Of a stretch of DNA of 64,000 nt, positions 50,064 to 63,084 are shown piece by piece; the first letter of the stretch is position 1; every line of letters begins with the position of its first letter. The position numbers were made by a program, and so were the translations under genes. The DNA comes from Paramecium octaurelia. Taxonomy: Eukaryota > Ciliophora > Oligohymenophorea > Peniculida > Parameciidae. Location: positions 826,551 through 890,550 of the forward strand of contig CAJJDP010000007.1 of assembly GCA_905182995.1 (NCBI GenBank). The letters are read 5' to 3'. Below the pieces are notes generated by a model that worked only from the letters and a program-made list of their open reading frames with translations, ran no database searches and had not been told where the DNA came from.

Positions 50064-50210
50064 ATTTTTAACAATATCCAATTAATGATTAAAGCCCTTT
50101 AAAAATCATAATAAATTAAGATACATCATGGCCACACTAAGATGTTAAGAAAATTAATATTATAATAATTATTCATACTTCACCATAATTAATTAAATAA
50201 TAATTAATTT

Positions 50211-51465
50211 ATGTTTAATAGTGTACGAAGGTACCTTTTTAGTACAGGTTCTTTGTTTACCTGGGGCTCATCTAATGGGAGTTTAGGTTATGCAGTAGGA
50301 AGTCAACAATAAATGAAAGGAGTTTCGATGCCTTAATTAGTCAATGGATTTAATAATAATGTAGCATAAGTCTAAATGGGTTAAAACCATTCAGCTTTAA
50401 TCACAAGTGATGGAGAGCTCTATACATGGGGGACTGGTAATAGTGGATAATTGGGACATAACAATGGTATTGATCTGATTGCAAATTAGATAAGGATTAT
50501 AATACACCTTAATTAGTTGAATTCTTTACAAAACATAATCTTAAAGTGAAATAAGTTGCATTGGGGGATTATCATACAGTTGCTTTAACTCATGATGGAG
50601 ATGTTTGGACTTGGGGATATGGAGGCAAAGAATAAAACTTTTTAATGGATTTATTATTTTTATAAGTTGGAGCATTAGGTCATGGTGATTCAAAAAATAG
50701 ATACACACCTACTCCAGTGAAGGCATTAAGATCACTTAAGAAAATTAAATATATTCAATCAGGATTGAGATTCACAAATGCCATAAATGAAAATAATGAG
50801 TTATATGTGTGGGGTAAAGGTGATTACGGTGTATTTGGAGATGGAAATAATAAGTCTTTCAATATTCCCTAAAGAAACGAGTTTTTTGAGGGATACTTAA
50901 AGAAAGAATTAAATCTTTCCATTGTTAAATTAAAGTCTTGCAATAACTATTCAGTAGCTTTGATGAGTGACGGAAATCTCTATGGATGGGGTAGTAATGA
51001 TTTTGGGTAAATGGGCATCAAAAACGAGATTGGAGTTGAAATATATGAGACAGCCAATTTTCCAACATAGGTTGTGAGAGACAAATTTGGAAATAATAAG
51101 ATTGTAGATTTTGTTGTTGCAGAAGATCTTGTAGCAGTACTCTTAGATAATAATGAAGTTTATTGGTCTGGCAGTAAGGCTGAATATTCTCCAGTTAGGT
51201 AGATTCATAATTTAATTTATTCAGATTTCCTCTACCCAGTGGCATTGCTAAAATTACAAATATTGGATGTTGTCATAGATGCATAGTGGTTGCAACTGAG
51301 GATGGAAAGCTATATTACAGAAAGAAATTCTTTGGAGAAGGAAATGAAGATCTTTCAACTGGAATTATCACGAATGATGTTGCCACAGTATTTTAAAATT
51401 AAAATGCTGAAGTTCTTGAATTTGGAGGAGCATATCGTAATCGTTATGCTATTGTCTAAATTTGA
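50211..51465 (+). CDS. RCC1-repeat protein, probably mitochondrial
   Basis: 401 residues with introns of 23 and 26 nt. The N-terminus MFNSVRRYLFSTGSLFTWG looks like a short mitochondrial presequence running into the first blade. RCC1 blades are visible: SSNGSLGYAVG, ELYTWGTGNSGQLGH, GDVWTWGYGGK, VGALGHGD, ELYVWGKGDYGVFGDG and NLYGWGSNDFGQMGI. Seven-bladed RCC1 proteins include nuclear Ran GEF and mitochondrial RCC1L/WBSCR16; the targeting sequence favours the second. That assignment is inference. A Gln-rich insert interrupts one blade at about residues 135-150. Confidence 0.85.
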
Positions 51466-51503
51466 TCCATTATTTTATTAATAAAACAATATAGATTAAT
51501 AAA

Positions 51504-51790
51504 ATGCACACATCTGCTGCAAAATCCATTTTCTTTAACACTTATAATCAGCTTCAGATTGAAACATTCAAACAACTTTGGTTTTCTGATAAGTAAGAAA
51601 TATTTTTTGACTTAAAACTTATTAAAGGGGATTTTTTTCACATTAGTTCTATTTCTAGTAAAATAAAAGATCCTTGCTATAGTTTTTAATATGATCCAAA
51701 GAGTAAATACTTGATTTGTCGAATAAAAGTATTAAAGTTCAATAAATACGGGAATATAAAATAATTAAAATTAACGAATTGCTGTTAGTT
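51504..51790 (+). other. Open frame upstream of the CDK gene, unresolved
   Basis: From ATG 51504 a TGA-free frame runs up to and beyond the CDK start. A 20-nt intron-like segment (GTCGAATAAAAGTATTAAAG) would splice it into the CDK frame and give a roughly 85-residue N-terminal extension. The CDK's own first residues match normal CDKs, so a separate small gene, an extension or chance are all possible. Nothing else is in the 51466-51790 gap. Confidence 0.25.
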
Positions 51791-52720
51791 ATGGATTTTG
51801 CATAAAGCGAAGAAAGATATTAAAAATTGGAAAAAATAGGAGAAGGAACATATGGGTTAGTATACAAAGCAAGAGATAATCAAACTGGCGATATAGTGGC
51901 ATTAAAAAAAATAAGAATGGATCATGAAGACGAAGGTGTTCCATCCACTGCAATTAGAGAAATTTCATTATTAAAAGAAGTAAAATTTGATTAATCATAA
52001 AAGGTTCAACATCCAAATATCGTTCCATTAAAAGATGTAGTTTATGATGAATCAAGATTATATTTAATATTTGATTTTGTAGATTTAGATCTTAAAAAAT
52101 ATATGGAAAGTGTACCTTAGTTAGATAGAATGCAAGTGAAGAAGTTCATAAATTAAATGTTACAAGCCTTAAACTATTGTCATTAAAATAGAGTCATTCA
52201 CAGAGACTTAAAACCACAAAATATCCTAGTAGATATCAAATAATAAAATACCTAAATAGCAGATTTCGGATTGGCTAGGGCATTTGGCTTACCTTTAAAA
52301 ACCTACACTCATGAAGTCATAACCTTATGGTACAGAGCCCCTGAGATCTTACTTGGGTAAAGATAATACTCCACACCAGTCGATATTTGGTCATTGGGAT
52401 GCATATTTGCTGAAATGGCACAAAAAAGACCATTATTTTGTGGAGATTCTGAAATAGATTAGTTGTTTAAGATATTTAAGATTATGGGTACTCCTAAAGA
52501 AACTACTTGGCCTGGTGTTACTACTTTACCTGATTTTAAGAGTACCTTCCCAAGATGGCCAACTCCTACTAATCCAGCAGCCACTTTAGGAAAAGACATT
52601 ACTAATTTATGCCCATTAGGATTAGATCTCCTTTCTAAAATGATAACATATGATCCTTATGCTAGAATCACTGCTGAGGAAGCCCTAAAACATGCTTATT
52701 TTGATGATTTAAATAACTGA
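51791..52720 (+). CDS. Cyclin-dependent kinase with canonical PSTAIRE
   Basis: 301 residues, one 24-nt intron (after SLLKE). CDK features in order: [16 protein letters not shown] (inhibitory Thr-Tyr pair), [16 protein letters not shown] cyclin-binding helix, [45 protein letters not shown] with the activating Thr, and [12 protein letters not shown]. All catalytic and regulatory residues of CDK1/CDK2 are present. It should drive a cell-cycle transition with a cyclin; which cyclin is unknown. The length is normal for CDKs. An upstream open frame may extend it, see 51504-51790. Confidence 0.95.
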
Positions 52721-52897
52721 TTTTAAATCAATTTTCAATTATTTGACATCGAAATATAAATAATAATTTGATCAAGCAGTGACTTGTTTCAATATCACAA
52801 TATCAATCTCTATAAATAGCATCAGTTTTATCAAATGACTGGTATTTGTTGTTTGACACATTAAATTAATTACACAAATAATTTATAATTATAAATT

Positions 52898-53823
52898 ATG
52901 GGCAAAAATATTGAATAAGAAAAAGTGGAAAAGAATTAGACCAAGGAGCAGGTTTTGACTATGAAAAAGACTAGAATTACAAAAATAGGCTAATCCTTAA
53001 GGAAACTAGTGAATCTGGATTTAAAACAAATTAAGAAGGCAATAAATGCAGTATTAAAATACAAAGAATCTACTCATACTACAAATATTCTTGACATCAA
53101 AGATGACTTTATCTATTTAGAAATTGTATTGAACAAATAACCGATCAGGTATTCATTGAGACCTGTGTAAATGTAAAAAATTAGATTAATCAATATTAGA
53201 AAATTACCAAATGCAATTTACAATTAGGAAATGAATTCAAAATTCTGTATCATAAGCACAAATCCTTAAAGATAGTTCAAAGATTAAATTTGCGAATTTG
53301 ATATTCCTTTGATTTAAAAAGTAATTGGATATTGTAAATTGAACAAAAAATACCCAACTTACACAGATAAGAGAAAATTATTTTATGAATATGATCAATT
53401 CTTTTGTGATTAAAAGATATATGGAAGTTTGGCAAAAGGATTAGGAAAAATCTTCTATGATAGAAAAAAGTAATGAATTTTCATAATTAGAATACCATTT
53501 CCAGTTAATTGTGAAAATATCACCTAAGAGGAATTGAACGAATTATCAAACTCCACTTATTTTATACAAGGAAATGGCCCTGTATAGTAATTTAGACATG
53601 ATATTTTAGTACTGTAAAAATAGGAAGAGTTGCATAAACTCCTGATTAAATTACATAAAATTTATTGGCAGCTACTTATGAAGTTTTGCCTCATATTTTA
53701 TACGAAAAAGGAATGAGTTTAAGTTGCTTAAGATAATTAAATGTCAAGTTATCTAGCTCTGTATCTTTACCTTTCTATACCAGGCTTAGCATTAGAGAGA
53801 TAGAAGCATGGAGAAATAAATGA
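52898..53823 (+). CDS. Ribosomal L1-domain nucleolar protein (UTP30/RSL1D1-like)
   Basis: 293 residues, introns of 21 and 23 nt. After a basic N-terminal tail the protein has the L1-like fold seen in UTP30, CIC1 and RSL1D1: LKQIKKAINAVLKYKES, IYLEIVLNKQPIRYSLRP, FCIISTNPQRQFKD, VIGYCKLNKKYPTYTDKRKL, YDQFFCDQKIYGSLAKGLGKIFYDRKK and VKIGRVAQTPDQITQNLLAA. These proteins act in pre-rRNA processing in the nucleolus. The second intron must be spliced at its inner GTAATTT site (giving PVYTVKIG) to keep the frame. The downstream end LPFYTRLSIREIEA is conserved. The family is clear; the exact paralogue is not. Confidence 0.85.
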
Positions 53824-54323
53824 TAATTTTTTTATTTATGTTTGAAATACATTAAGTACAATTTGGAATAAAATGATGAAATCTGAATAATATTCAATTA
53901 ATGAAAGGAGATGAAAAGTAACTTTGAGGATACCCCTAAACTTAATTCTGAGGTTTTGTTTAAAAAAGTATGAAAAAGGTAATAATGATATGAAAAATGT
54001 AAGGAGATATATGGTAAAAGCAACAACATGTGTGAACAAAACTTATAATTGAAGTAGAAGAAATAAGAGTTAAATAGCAATTTACTCTAAATAAACTGAG
54101 AGCGAATAATAGAAGGAAGAAAGCAAAGGAAAAATATTGATAAACAAATAACATAAGCTTGGAATATCCAAGAGACAGGCTAGGATTAAAATAAAAAATG
54201 GATTAGAGAATTATTGGCAGGGTAGAATAGAAAGTAAAATAAAATAAAGAGCGTTACTTCTGTAGGAAATAATTGTGAGATTTACATATATAAAATAAAA
54301 TAAATTAAATAAAATATATATAG
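53824..54323. other. Purine-skewed non-coding stretch
   Basis: Five hundred bases in which the plus strand is strongly enriched in A and G. The plus strand has frequent TGA in all frames, so it is not coding. The minus strand has long open frames only because it is pyrimidine-rich; they translate to monotonous Phe/Leu/Ser/Ile and match no protein. Could be a 3' UTR, an unannotated RNA or decayed sequence; I cannot decide. Confidence 0.45.
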
Positions 54324-54666
54324 ATGTCATAATAGCAGGACCATCCGAGTGCAAAGAAGCGCATTAGGAGATGTACGAAACACGATGAAAATCCAAGACC
54401 CTACACTTGTGGATGTGGACGTGGGTACTATAGTTATCCTGCATTATATACTCATTTGAAGTATTTCATTTAGAAATGTCAGAATTAAACATGAAGGCTA
54501 ACCTCCTACAGGTACATAGATTCCAAGTGATAAGCATTATGGCAGTAGAGGAAGACCTAGAGAAAAGAATACAAAATGTGATGAAGAAAGCAAGCATCAA
54601 GTGTTTATTGATGAAGAAAAAAGGGAAGATGAAAAGAAGGAAGAGAAAATAATACCCAATTAATGA
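54324..54666 (+). CDS. Single C2H2 zinc-finger protein
   Basis: 106 residues with a 22-nt intron. A C2H2-like finger is at residues about 28-52: YTCGCGRGYYSYPALYTHLK followed by IKHEG. The two His are separated by four residues (H-LKIK-H), and the intron falls between them, so the finger exists only after splicing. The C-terminal half is acidic and disordered (DEEKREDEKKEEK). It also carries a basic stretch SAKKRIRR near the start. Function unknown; could bind DNA or protein. Confidence 0.75.
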
Positions 54667-55166
54667 AATCAGGAGAGAGCATTGTGCTTTTCTTTTATTA
54701 ATAATTTATATCTAATACTTAAAATACCATCTTCCTATCAATATAAGTATTTTCAGAATATAAAGCATTAAGGAGTAACTCATCTGTCAAATGTATCATT
54801 AGGATATTTAAAATAACTGATGATAAATCTAACATCCATAATTGAAATATTAATCTCTTCTATCAATGTTAACAGAAATTTTTCAAAAGATATAATAGTT
54901 GGATGACTAATATCTTAATATGATACTTCTTTTCTTCTATATATTTTGTATGGTGGTATTGTCTTATATTTGAAGTAATTTAAATTCACCATGAAGAATG
55001 AAAACACAAGAATCATTATCATATTAATCTACAGGGTGGCAACTTGAACTTAAGTATTATCTCATATTGATATTTAGAGATTTTATATCGCAATTTATTT
55101 GATCTTGAATTTACTAGAGGACATTAGAATTAAGCTTCATTATATTTATATCTTATTTTTAATAAT
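54667..55166. other. Intergenic
   Basis: Five hundred AT-rich bases between the zinc-finger gene and the sorting nexin. The only frame of note is the doubtful minus-strand ORF at 54780-55022. Confidence 0.45.
54780..55022 (-). CDS. Doubtful short ORF
   Basis: An 80-codon frame (start MIMILVFSFFM, end FKYPNDTFDR) in a 500-bp spacer. The middle reads like folded protein (SFEKFLLTLIEEIN), but the length is within chance and there is no homologue I recognise. Confidence 0.25.
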
Positions 55167-56491
55167 ATGGATTAATCTGACGAGACTGAGGTATGTTATC
55201 ACTACTTCTGTTAGATAGTACTCTAAGTTTGCGATCCAAAAGTATAACCAGGGATAAATAAATACATTGTATACACTGTGAAGGGAATGGATAAAAATGG
55301 ACAATTTGATGTTTAGAGAAGATTTAGTGATTTTAAGACAATCAGATCATTCCTTTTGACAAAATGGCCAGGATGCTATATACCACCTGTTCCTCCAAGA
55401 AAAGCCTTTGTAAATATATTATTAATCTTTATAGGGCAATATGGAATAATAATTTATTGATGAAAGAAGGTTGATGCTCGAAGATTTTTTAAAGAAAATA
55501 GCAACTCTCAAATATTTATGGTATTCAGAAGAATTTTAAATTTTCTTAAAAACCCCTGGAGAAATTGAAAAAGTATTTTTTGACGTCATACAAGGCTTTG
55601 TTATCTATTCCTAAAATAACAAATGAAGAGATCATCAATAAATATCAAGAATCCTTCTCAGAATTATCTGGAGTAAACTATTAAAATTATTCACTTATAG
55701 AAAGAAATTAATCGAGAGATAATTTCGAAAATTAATGATTTCAAGGCATATATTAAGAAAATTTAGCCAATGGTATAAAATTTTAAGTAAATTGCAAAAA
55801 ATATCGCCGAAGCCAAATCAGCTCATTAAACATCCTTAATTCATTTCATAACAATATTTGTTCCAGAATATGAAAATAATGTATTGTTAGAATATGCTGA
55901 ACAAAAAGAGAAACTAATATTTGCAAATTTAATCCAAAATGAAGAAGTCAAAGGCTTAATTAATTAGTATGTAAAGCAATATTTTAATTATTTAGTGCGA
56001 CTTATTGAAAGATCCTAAGTTTTAATAACTATATTAAGAAGTTAGAAAAGAGGGTAAATAGTTGAAGGTAATGAATAGACATTAAATTAAAGGCATTTCT
56101 AGAGACATTTGAAGAGAGAGAAAAGTATGAGTAATAGAAATCAAATGCAGAGTAACGTTAAAAAGAGTTATAATTGCAATTATAAGAAGTTTTAGCAGGA
56201 AAGACTACAATTAGAACATTATTTACTACAGGAAAAAAGGAAGATAATGTTGCTAAGCTTTAATAACAAATTGTTGATGTAGGAAAAGAAATTGAGAGCT
56301 ATTAATTTATCTGCGATATTCTAACAGTTCTTGTTGGATATGTAGAAATCGATAAATTTAAAGGGGAAAAACAGTATCAATATTACTGCATGATTAAGAA
56401 TATTATTTCTTATGAAATTAGTCTATCATAAATTGCAGAATAGTTTTGGGGTAAAGTTTCAGAAAGTGAAAATATGCTACAACAATAATGA
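55167..56491 (+). CDS. PX-BAR sorting nexin
   Basis: 391 residues from seven exons (introns 24, 25, 22, 28, 25 and 25 nt). PX domain at about 8-130: KYIVYTVKGMDKNGQFDVQRRFSDF with the RRFSDF phosphoinositide-binding motif, WPGCYIPPVPPRKA (the PxxP loop) and DERRLMLEDFLKKI. The rest (about 150-390) is a helical BAR-like region ending in ISYEISLSQIAEQFWGKV. Sorting nexins bind PI3P on endosomes and shape tubules, often with retromer. The many introns are typical of this genome and each join keeps conserved sequence. Family call is strong; the subtype (SNX1/2/5-like) is not resolved. Confidence 0.88.
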
Positions 56492-56613
56492 TAAATCATA
56501 TTTATTGTTAACCTATTAAACGATATGATTATTATTTTATTATTTCTAAATGTAAGATCATTCTTAAAATAAGTATTGTGTGATTAAGTAATTATTACTG
56601 AGATGTTTTCTGA

Positions 56614-57133
56614 TCAATCATTTTCCATTTTTTTGATCCTCTAATTAATCTCTAATTTCAGTTTCTGCTTGTCTTATTGTGTTATGAAATTTTACTACAT
56701 TCTATTTTTTAATTCACTAGTCAATATAATCCTCTAAGAAACACTAAATATAAAAAAAATACTTTTCCCCTCATCTCCCTTTACTTTAATCAATAATTTA
56801 TAAATCCGTTTCTCTTTATCTTTAAAATTCTGTTTTTCTTTTATCGATTTATTCACTTAGAATTTGAATATAATTACCCTTTTCTAATTCCTTTCCCAGT
56901 TTTTTATTTACACATAATTATCTTTTTTGTTTTTTTCTCCAAGCTTTTTATATTGTATATAAACTTTTATACTTTCAAAATATTTCTTTGGTCAGTTTGT
57001 TGACATAATTACTCTCATGTTCAAATTTTTGATATATTATCATCCAAAAATTTGTTTTTTTGGTGAACCTCTATATTGCTAATTTAATAATCTGTGTTTA
57101 ACTAGTCATGCAGTTCTAATTATTTTTATTCAT
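56614..57133 (-). CDS. Lysine-rich coiled-coil protein, model uncertain
   Basis: A minus-strand region starting MNKNNQNCMTSQTQ and running to TGA 56614-56616. A 19-nt intron (after HESNY) and a second of about 28-30 nt appear to be needed. The product would be a basic Lys/Glu/Gln-rich helical protein of about 155-160 residues ending RIKKMEND. The exon joins are less certain than elsewhere. No family recognised. Confidence 0.4.
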
Positions 57134-57192
57134 TATTACATCTTCTCGTTTAGTAAATTAGAATTATTATTATTTATATAAAAAAAAGAGTA

Positions 57193-57545
57193 ATGAAGAT
57201 TATCCACAAATTATTGTTTTTAATCATAATGGGTTTCTAATTTCAAGAAATTTAGCTACTTAATTATCTGCCAACACTAAGTGTATATAGAGTGTTTTAA
57301 CAAATGGTAGTTTCAAGCATTTATTTGCCAAATATATTAAGAAATAAATTCAAAAGGTACTTGAAATAGTTGGGGACATAAAAAAATTATTATAGATAAA
57401 ATTTCAATACAATATTGAAATTATAGAAGTATTTTTAATGGAAGTGACAAGCTACGATAAAAAATAAACTCCTCCTTCAATTCCACTACTAAAATTATAA
57501 CAGATATTCACTGTCTTAAAATTTTTGATTAAAAAAATAAATTGA
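57193..57545 (+). CDS. Small predicted secreted protein
   Basis: Exon 1 gives MKIIHKLLFLIIM, a signal-peptide-like start. A 23-nt intron (GTTTCTAATTTCAAGAAATTTAG) then joins it to a frame with ATQLSANTKCIQSVLTNGS and a helical body (FKHLFAKYIKKQIQKVLEIV) ending at TGA 57543-57545; 109 residues in all. The splice moves the hydrophobic start directly next to a plausible cleavage site (LSA). No family recognised. Chance open frames are common here, so this is tentative. Bases 57546-57877 downstream show no gene. Confidence 0.4.
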
Positions 57546-57877
57546 CATTATTTGGCATCACATGCCTGAGGAAACCAAATCAAATAAAATAATTGATTAA
57601 AGAATAAGCAATTAGGAGAATCTCAAAGAATATAAGATAGGATATAAAATTCTAATAAACTAAGAAGATTGACTAACTTAAAAATCTGAATTAATCAAAT
57701 TACATAAAAGAAAGATAAATAAAATATTTAGACGTAAGAGATGTATAAAATCAAATTTATGTAAGAAAAACCGGACTCAATTATGCGTGAAAGCTAAAAT
57801 TCGTTAGAATTATGAAAGAGGAAATGTGTAATAAGAATAAAATGATTAGATGATTTCTAAAACTTTATCAATAATGT

Positions 57878-58718
57878 TCATTATTGCAGCGACAATTTTT
57901 ATAATAATTTGTTAACTTATTGATTCATCTTGCTAATATCTTAATTTATTTTTTGTTCCTTCTCAACTTTAATTATTTACAACTTATTTATTAATAATTA
58001 TTTTTAATTATCTCTATTTATAATGAATTATTAGATTTAGCTATTAAGTTTTTATTTTAGGACTTGTAACTCATTAATTTATTTTTTGGTTAATTAATTC
58101 AACTTATTCTCTATTTTCTCAACATGTTATTTTTCCCATTTTTAGTTTTCTATATCAATCTATTCTTACAATTTTTTTTGAACTAGATCTGCATCGGCAT
58201 AACTATATACATCTATAATAATACTGTCCAGCTCTGAATAACTAATTATACAAGGCTTATTTTTAAATGATATCTGAAGAAAATTTAATTTTTGGAATAG
58301 ATTACTCCTGTAATTATTTTTATAATTATTCCATTTCCTTGCTAAGATTATATTATATTATACAAATGGAGTGAGTAAATAGTATTTTCAGCTTCCTTAA
58401 TTCTGTCTTATTCAATTTTGTAAAGATCTTCCCAAGCATCATCAAATTCTTCTAGTTATAGTTTTTATTAAAGCTCTAACATTTATAACTTAAATTTTTT
58501 AGAATTATACTTCTGCATCGTATTAATCAGCTTATTTTATGGATTTATAGATGATGGAAATAGAATTCAAATCATCAATCTTTTCAATCAACTATTAAGT
58601 TTATTTTAGTTAACCCTTTTTTTTACTATCTTCTTTCTTGATTTCCATAACTGATCTAATAATATATTACTATTTGATACATATAATCTTCGATTTATTC
58701 AAGTTTAAAATTCTCCAT
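57878..58718 (-). CDS. Coiled-coil protein, cytoskeletal-looking
   Basis: 249 residues from five exons (introns 25, 22, 22 and 22 nt), starting MENFKLEQIEDY. A helical first half (QLIEKIDDLNSISIIYKS) leads to FRAGHYADADLVQKKLQEQ, a short helix-turn often found at the end of ciliate TPR-like or EF-hand-like coiled-coil proteins, then a Gln/Lys-rich coiled coil up to LLQKLSLQQ. The consistent restoration of one frame by four introns supports the model. Function not known. Confidence 0.6.
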
Positions 58719-59097
58719 ATTCGTTAATATTAAAGATAAATTCTTTATTTATAAAAGCTAAATACTCTTAACATTTTCTTATAAATTAATTGACAAAATT
58801 GATCAGATGATTCATCTTATTGACTTGATTTATAATATTTTTCTTAACATTTCTAATAGTGTTTCAAACTTTTTGCATCTTTAATATGCTCTATTACTTA
58901 TTCATATAAATGATATTTTTACTATACTTTAGAGTTAGAAAAATTTATAATTAACCAAAAGATTAGAATAAATTACAAAGAAAAACACCTGCTAGAGGCT
59001 TATTTTCTTTAATACTTAGAAAAGTTATAAATAAATTTTTATCTAATTACAGTAAGAAACAGATAATTTATCGAAGAATTTATTAAGATAATATATT

Positions 59098-59277
59098 ATG
59101 TCAACATCTAAGAACTCTATTTTATTAAACCTCCTTAAAAGTTAGATTCAAAATGTTTTATTTATATTTAATTTAGAGTACAGGCCTCCATTCTTAAGAT
59201 TGAGATGGGGAGCATATCAATCTTCATTAATTTTTATAATTGCGCTAATTGTTGTTGTTTAACAAATTATATTATGA
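59098..59277 (+). CDS. Doubtful short membrane ORF
   Basis: A 59-codon frame with a C-terminal hydrophobic helix (SSLIFIIALIVVV) preceded by EYRPPFLRLRWG. Could be a tiny tail-anchored protein, a first exon or chance. Confidence 0.2.
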
Positions 59278-59457
59278 AATGTTTTTACTTTCGATATTAA
59301 ATTAGTAATCCTTTCCATTTTTCGTTCAATCACGAGTTTGAAAATTATAGTTATTAATAAGAGACCAAATTATTATTGAGAGCTTAAAAATCTTATTGAT
59401 TTAACACTTATCTATCTGAAATATAAATAAATCAATTAAATATCTCAAGAATAATAT

Positions 59458-59826
59458 ATGCTGATATTATTAAAAAATAATGTAGGTCTGTTCAATAAAT
59501 TAGAAAAAAATAAAGTTCTATTTAGTTATTTTAGTTGCAAATTTTGTTATTCTATTAGTTTTTTTTTTCTGATGTTAATTTCTAGACCTTCTTTTTTTTT
59601 CAATTCAAATTGTTTTTTAGATTTTGTCAAAATTCACAGAAAATAAAAGTCTCTTGATAGATATTAGAATTATTTTAAAATACCTCATTTTCCATACATA
59701 CGACTTTTTGATATCGATGAACGACTATGTAAATTCTTAACTTCTCATTTTATCAATAATTAATTTAGGAATGTTGATAATAGTTCTTTAAAATTTTAAT
59801 AAGAAGGTGAACAGAAAAACTAGTGA
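59458..59826 (+). CDS. Doubtful hypothetical ORF
   Basis: A 122-codon TGA-free frame. The first 60 residues are low-complexity Phe/Ser/Leu, the second half reads like a folded protein (YFKIPHFPYIRLFDIDERLC) with a Gln/Glu tail. No domain recognised; somewhat longer than most chance frames here. Confidence 0.3.
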
Positions 59827-60158
59827 TTACATATTAATTTTTTATGTTATTTAATGGCCTACATTATATTTTTGTTATTGAGATATGATTCTATTTTATA
59901 TTGGGAACAATAACTTGAGACCAACTTATATTTAAGGTCAAGGACATCTATTATAATTTGAAAATATCCAACTGTTTTCTTTGTAAATTTGAATAATTTT
60001 TCTTAACTGCAGAAAATTTTATTAATTTATCATTTTATCTAAATATTTCTTTTATAACATTTTCGACCCCCTTCTTGAAGATATCTCAGTTTCAAAGCCA
60101 AACTAACAGAAAAGGAATAATCATTTTTTTAAGAGTTATCATCATAAAACACTTGAAA

Positions 60159-61508
<1,350 letters not shown>

Positions 61509-61953
61509 TATAGTAATTAATTAATTTTATCATCATATTAATCCATAAAGAATATCAAAATATACACATAATTAAAAAATTGAAGGATTTCTAGAGACCT
61601 TTTGAAAAATAATTTAAATCTAATAGAGACTTAATATAAATTGTATTTTCTATCTCAATTTATTGAATGGTTTATTTAATTATATATAAAAATTGTAAAT
61701 TAAAAAATAGAGTAGTGATTATTGATAACATCATTAGCGAGCAGTTAAATTTGTTATTCAATAAATCCATTTTTTGATAACGATATAATAACATTTATGA
61801 GAAAATATTTATAAAAAGAATGTCTAAAATATTAAGAGTTTCTTCCATTTATGAATAATTGAATTGCATTGTGAGAATTTTTATATTCAGTTCTTTAAGG
61901 ATTATTTTTATTAAATAATATTGATCATAATTAGTCAATTTCTCACATAATAA
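61509..61953. other. Intergenic, no gene seen
   Basis: About 445 AT-rich bases at the convergent 3' ends of alpha-tubulin and the oxygenase gene. No supported frame or RNA. Confidence 0.5.
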
Positions 61954-63084
61954 TCATGAATATGCCTTTAAGCAGTTTGAGCTATACTCTAAATAAGTCA
62001 TATCCTAATCCCATCTTCCCAAAAGAGGAGGGATGTTGTAGGCGATTTTATTAAGGGCGCTAGATTTATCAATGCCTTATGGAACATTTAAAATTTCATG
62101 AAATACTGGTCCCATAAACACAGCAAAAGTATTCCTGTTCAATCCTAGTCTTACAGTTTCATCACTTTTCACAACCTATGATAGTTAGTAATATTACACA
62201 ATGAGGAGTTGCTTCTACAATTCCCCCAGAGACAATCTAAGCAGTCTCTCCTATTTAGAATGCCAAACATTCTGGATCCATTCCAATTTTGACAATTTCG
62301 GCAAACCTATTTTTTGCAAATAAACCACCTTCTTTATCTTAATAATCCATAATTTTATCTTAATTCATATATATTGGGCAAGTTAAAGCTGTTAATGCGC
62401 TATGATCATTATGCCATCCACACCATTCTTCAGTATTTGGTCCATCAAAATAATGTAATAACCTTCCAACATGAGAGTCACCTGTTCTAATAAATCGATA
62501 CAATTTTCCCATTTCATAAGTATTACATTTTGAATGAATATATTTATCTATATGATAAGCTAGCAAAGCCCCTACATCAACCATCAATCGACCTAAATTT
62601 TTAAATGCTCCTTCTAATTCTGGGATGTGTTTTCTAGGCCAGACATTTGGTATTCTAATAAGATTTCCTTTTTTTATTTAATCCTAAAATTCCACATTTA
62701 AAGGTTGAAATTCATCATAAATAGGATTATTATAGAAGGATCCTTTGGATTTATCAAATTTCCCTTTGAACTTATATAATAAATTGTAAATACCTATTCT
62801 ACACCACAGCTCCATCCTTTAGAATAAAAGCTCGATGGTTATTCAAGTGTTTTTAGGTATTCTTAAGGCTAACTTGCCAGTTTTTGAGCAAGAGGCAAGA
62901 GCTAATGACGCATCCTTGAATAGTTAGGAATTCCACTAACAATTGCAAGACCCAAGCCTTGAGAACCATAAGCTACCTCAATTTTTTCGTTTAAATTGCT
63001 ATTACAGTCTTGGATCTCGTCGAAAGTAAAGCGAACAGCTTTTGAAGTTTGAAAAAAGGACCTAGAAAAATACTTAATGATCAT
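61954..63084 (-). CDS. 2-oxoglutarate/Fe(II) dioxygenase-like protein, probably mitochondrial
   Basis: 361 residues, introns 23 and 22 nt. N-terminal MIIKYFSRSFFQTSKAVRF looks like a mitochondrial presequence. Next come GLGLAIVSGIP (substrate-loop start of the DIOX_N type), KGWSCGVEQFKGKFDKSKGSFY, the metal motif WHNDHSALTALT (H-x-D), and TPHCVVKSDETVRLGLNRNTFAVF, which supplies the distal His and an Arg for 2-oxoglutarate. The order fits the isopenicillin-N-synthase/2OG dioxygenase superfamily, near plant-type GWSHGKE proteins. The substrate is unknown. The second intron falls right after the distal His segment (TPHC). Confidence 0.8.

Larger units (their letters stand above)
58719..60158. 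other. Long AT-rich intergenic region
   Basis: About 1.4 kb with no confident gene, the longest gap in the window. Two short plus-strand ORFs (59098-59277 and 59458-59826) are listed as doubtful. T-rich and A-rich runs are frequent. The 3' end should carry the alpha-tubulin promoter. Confidence 0.5.

Noticed and set aside
53836-54154. Three overlapping minus-strand Phe/Leu/Ser-rich ORFs
   Set aside because: Monotonous translations due to pyrimidine-rich strand composition; no ATG context, motif or homologue.
57546-57877. Open frame with a C-terminal hydrophobic helix and an in-frame TGA
   Set aside because: No GT/AG pair removes the TGA and no motif is present; chance frame in AT-rich DNA.
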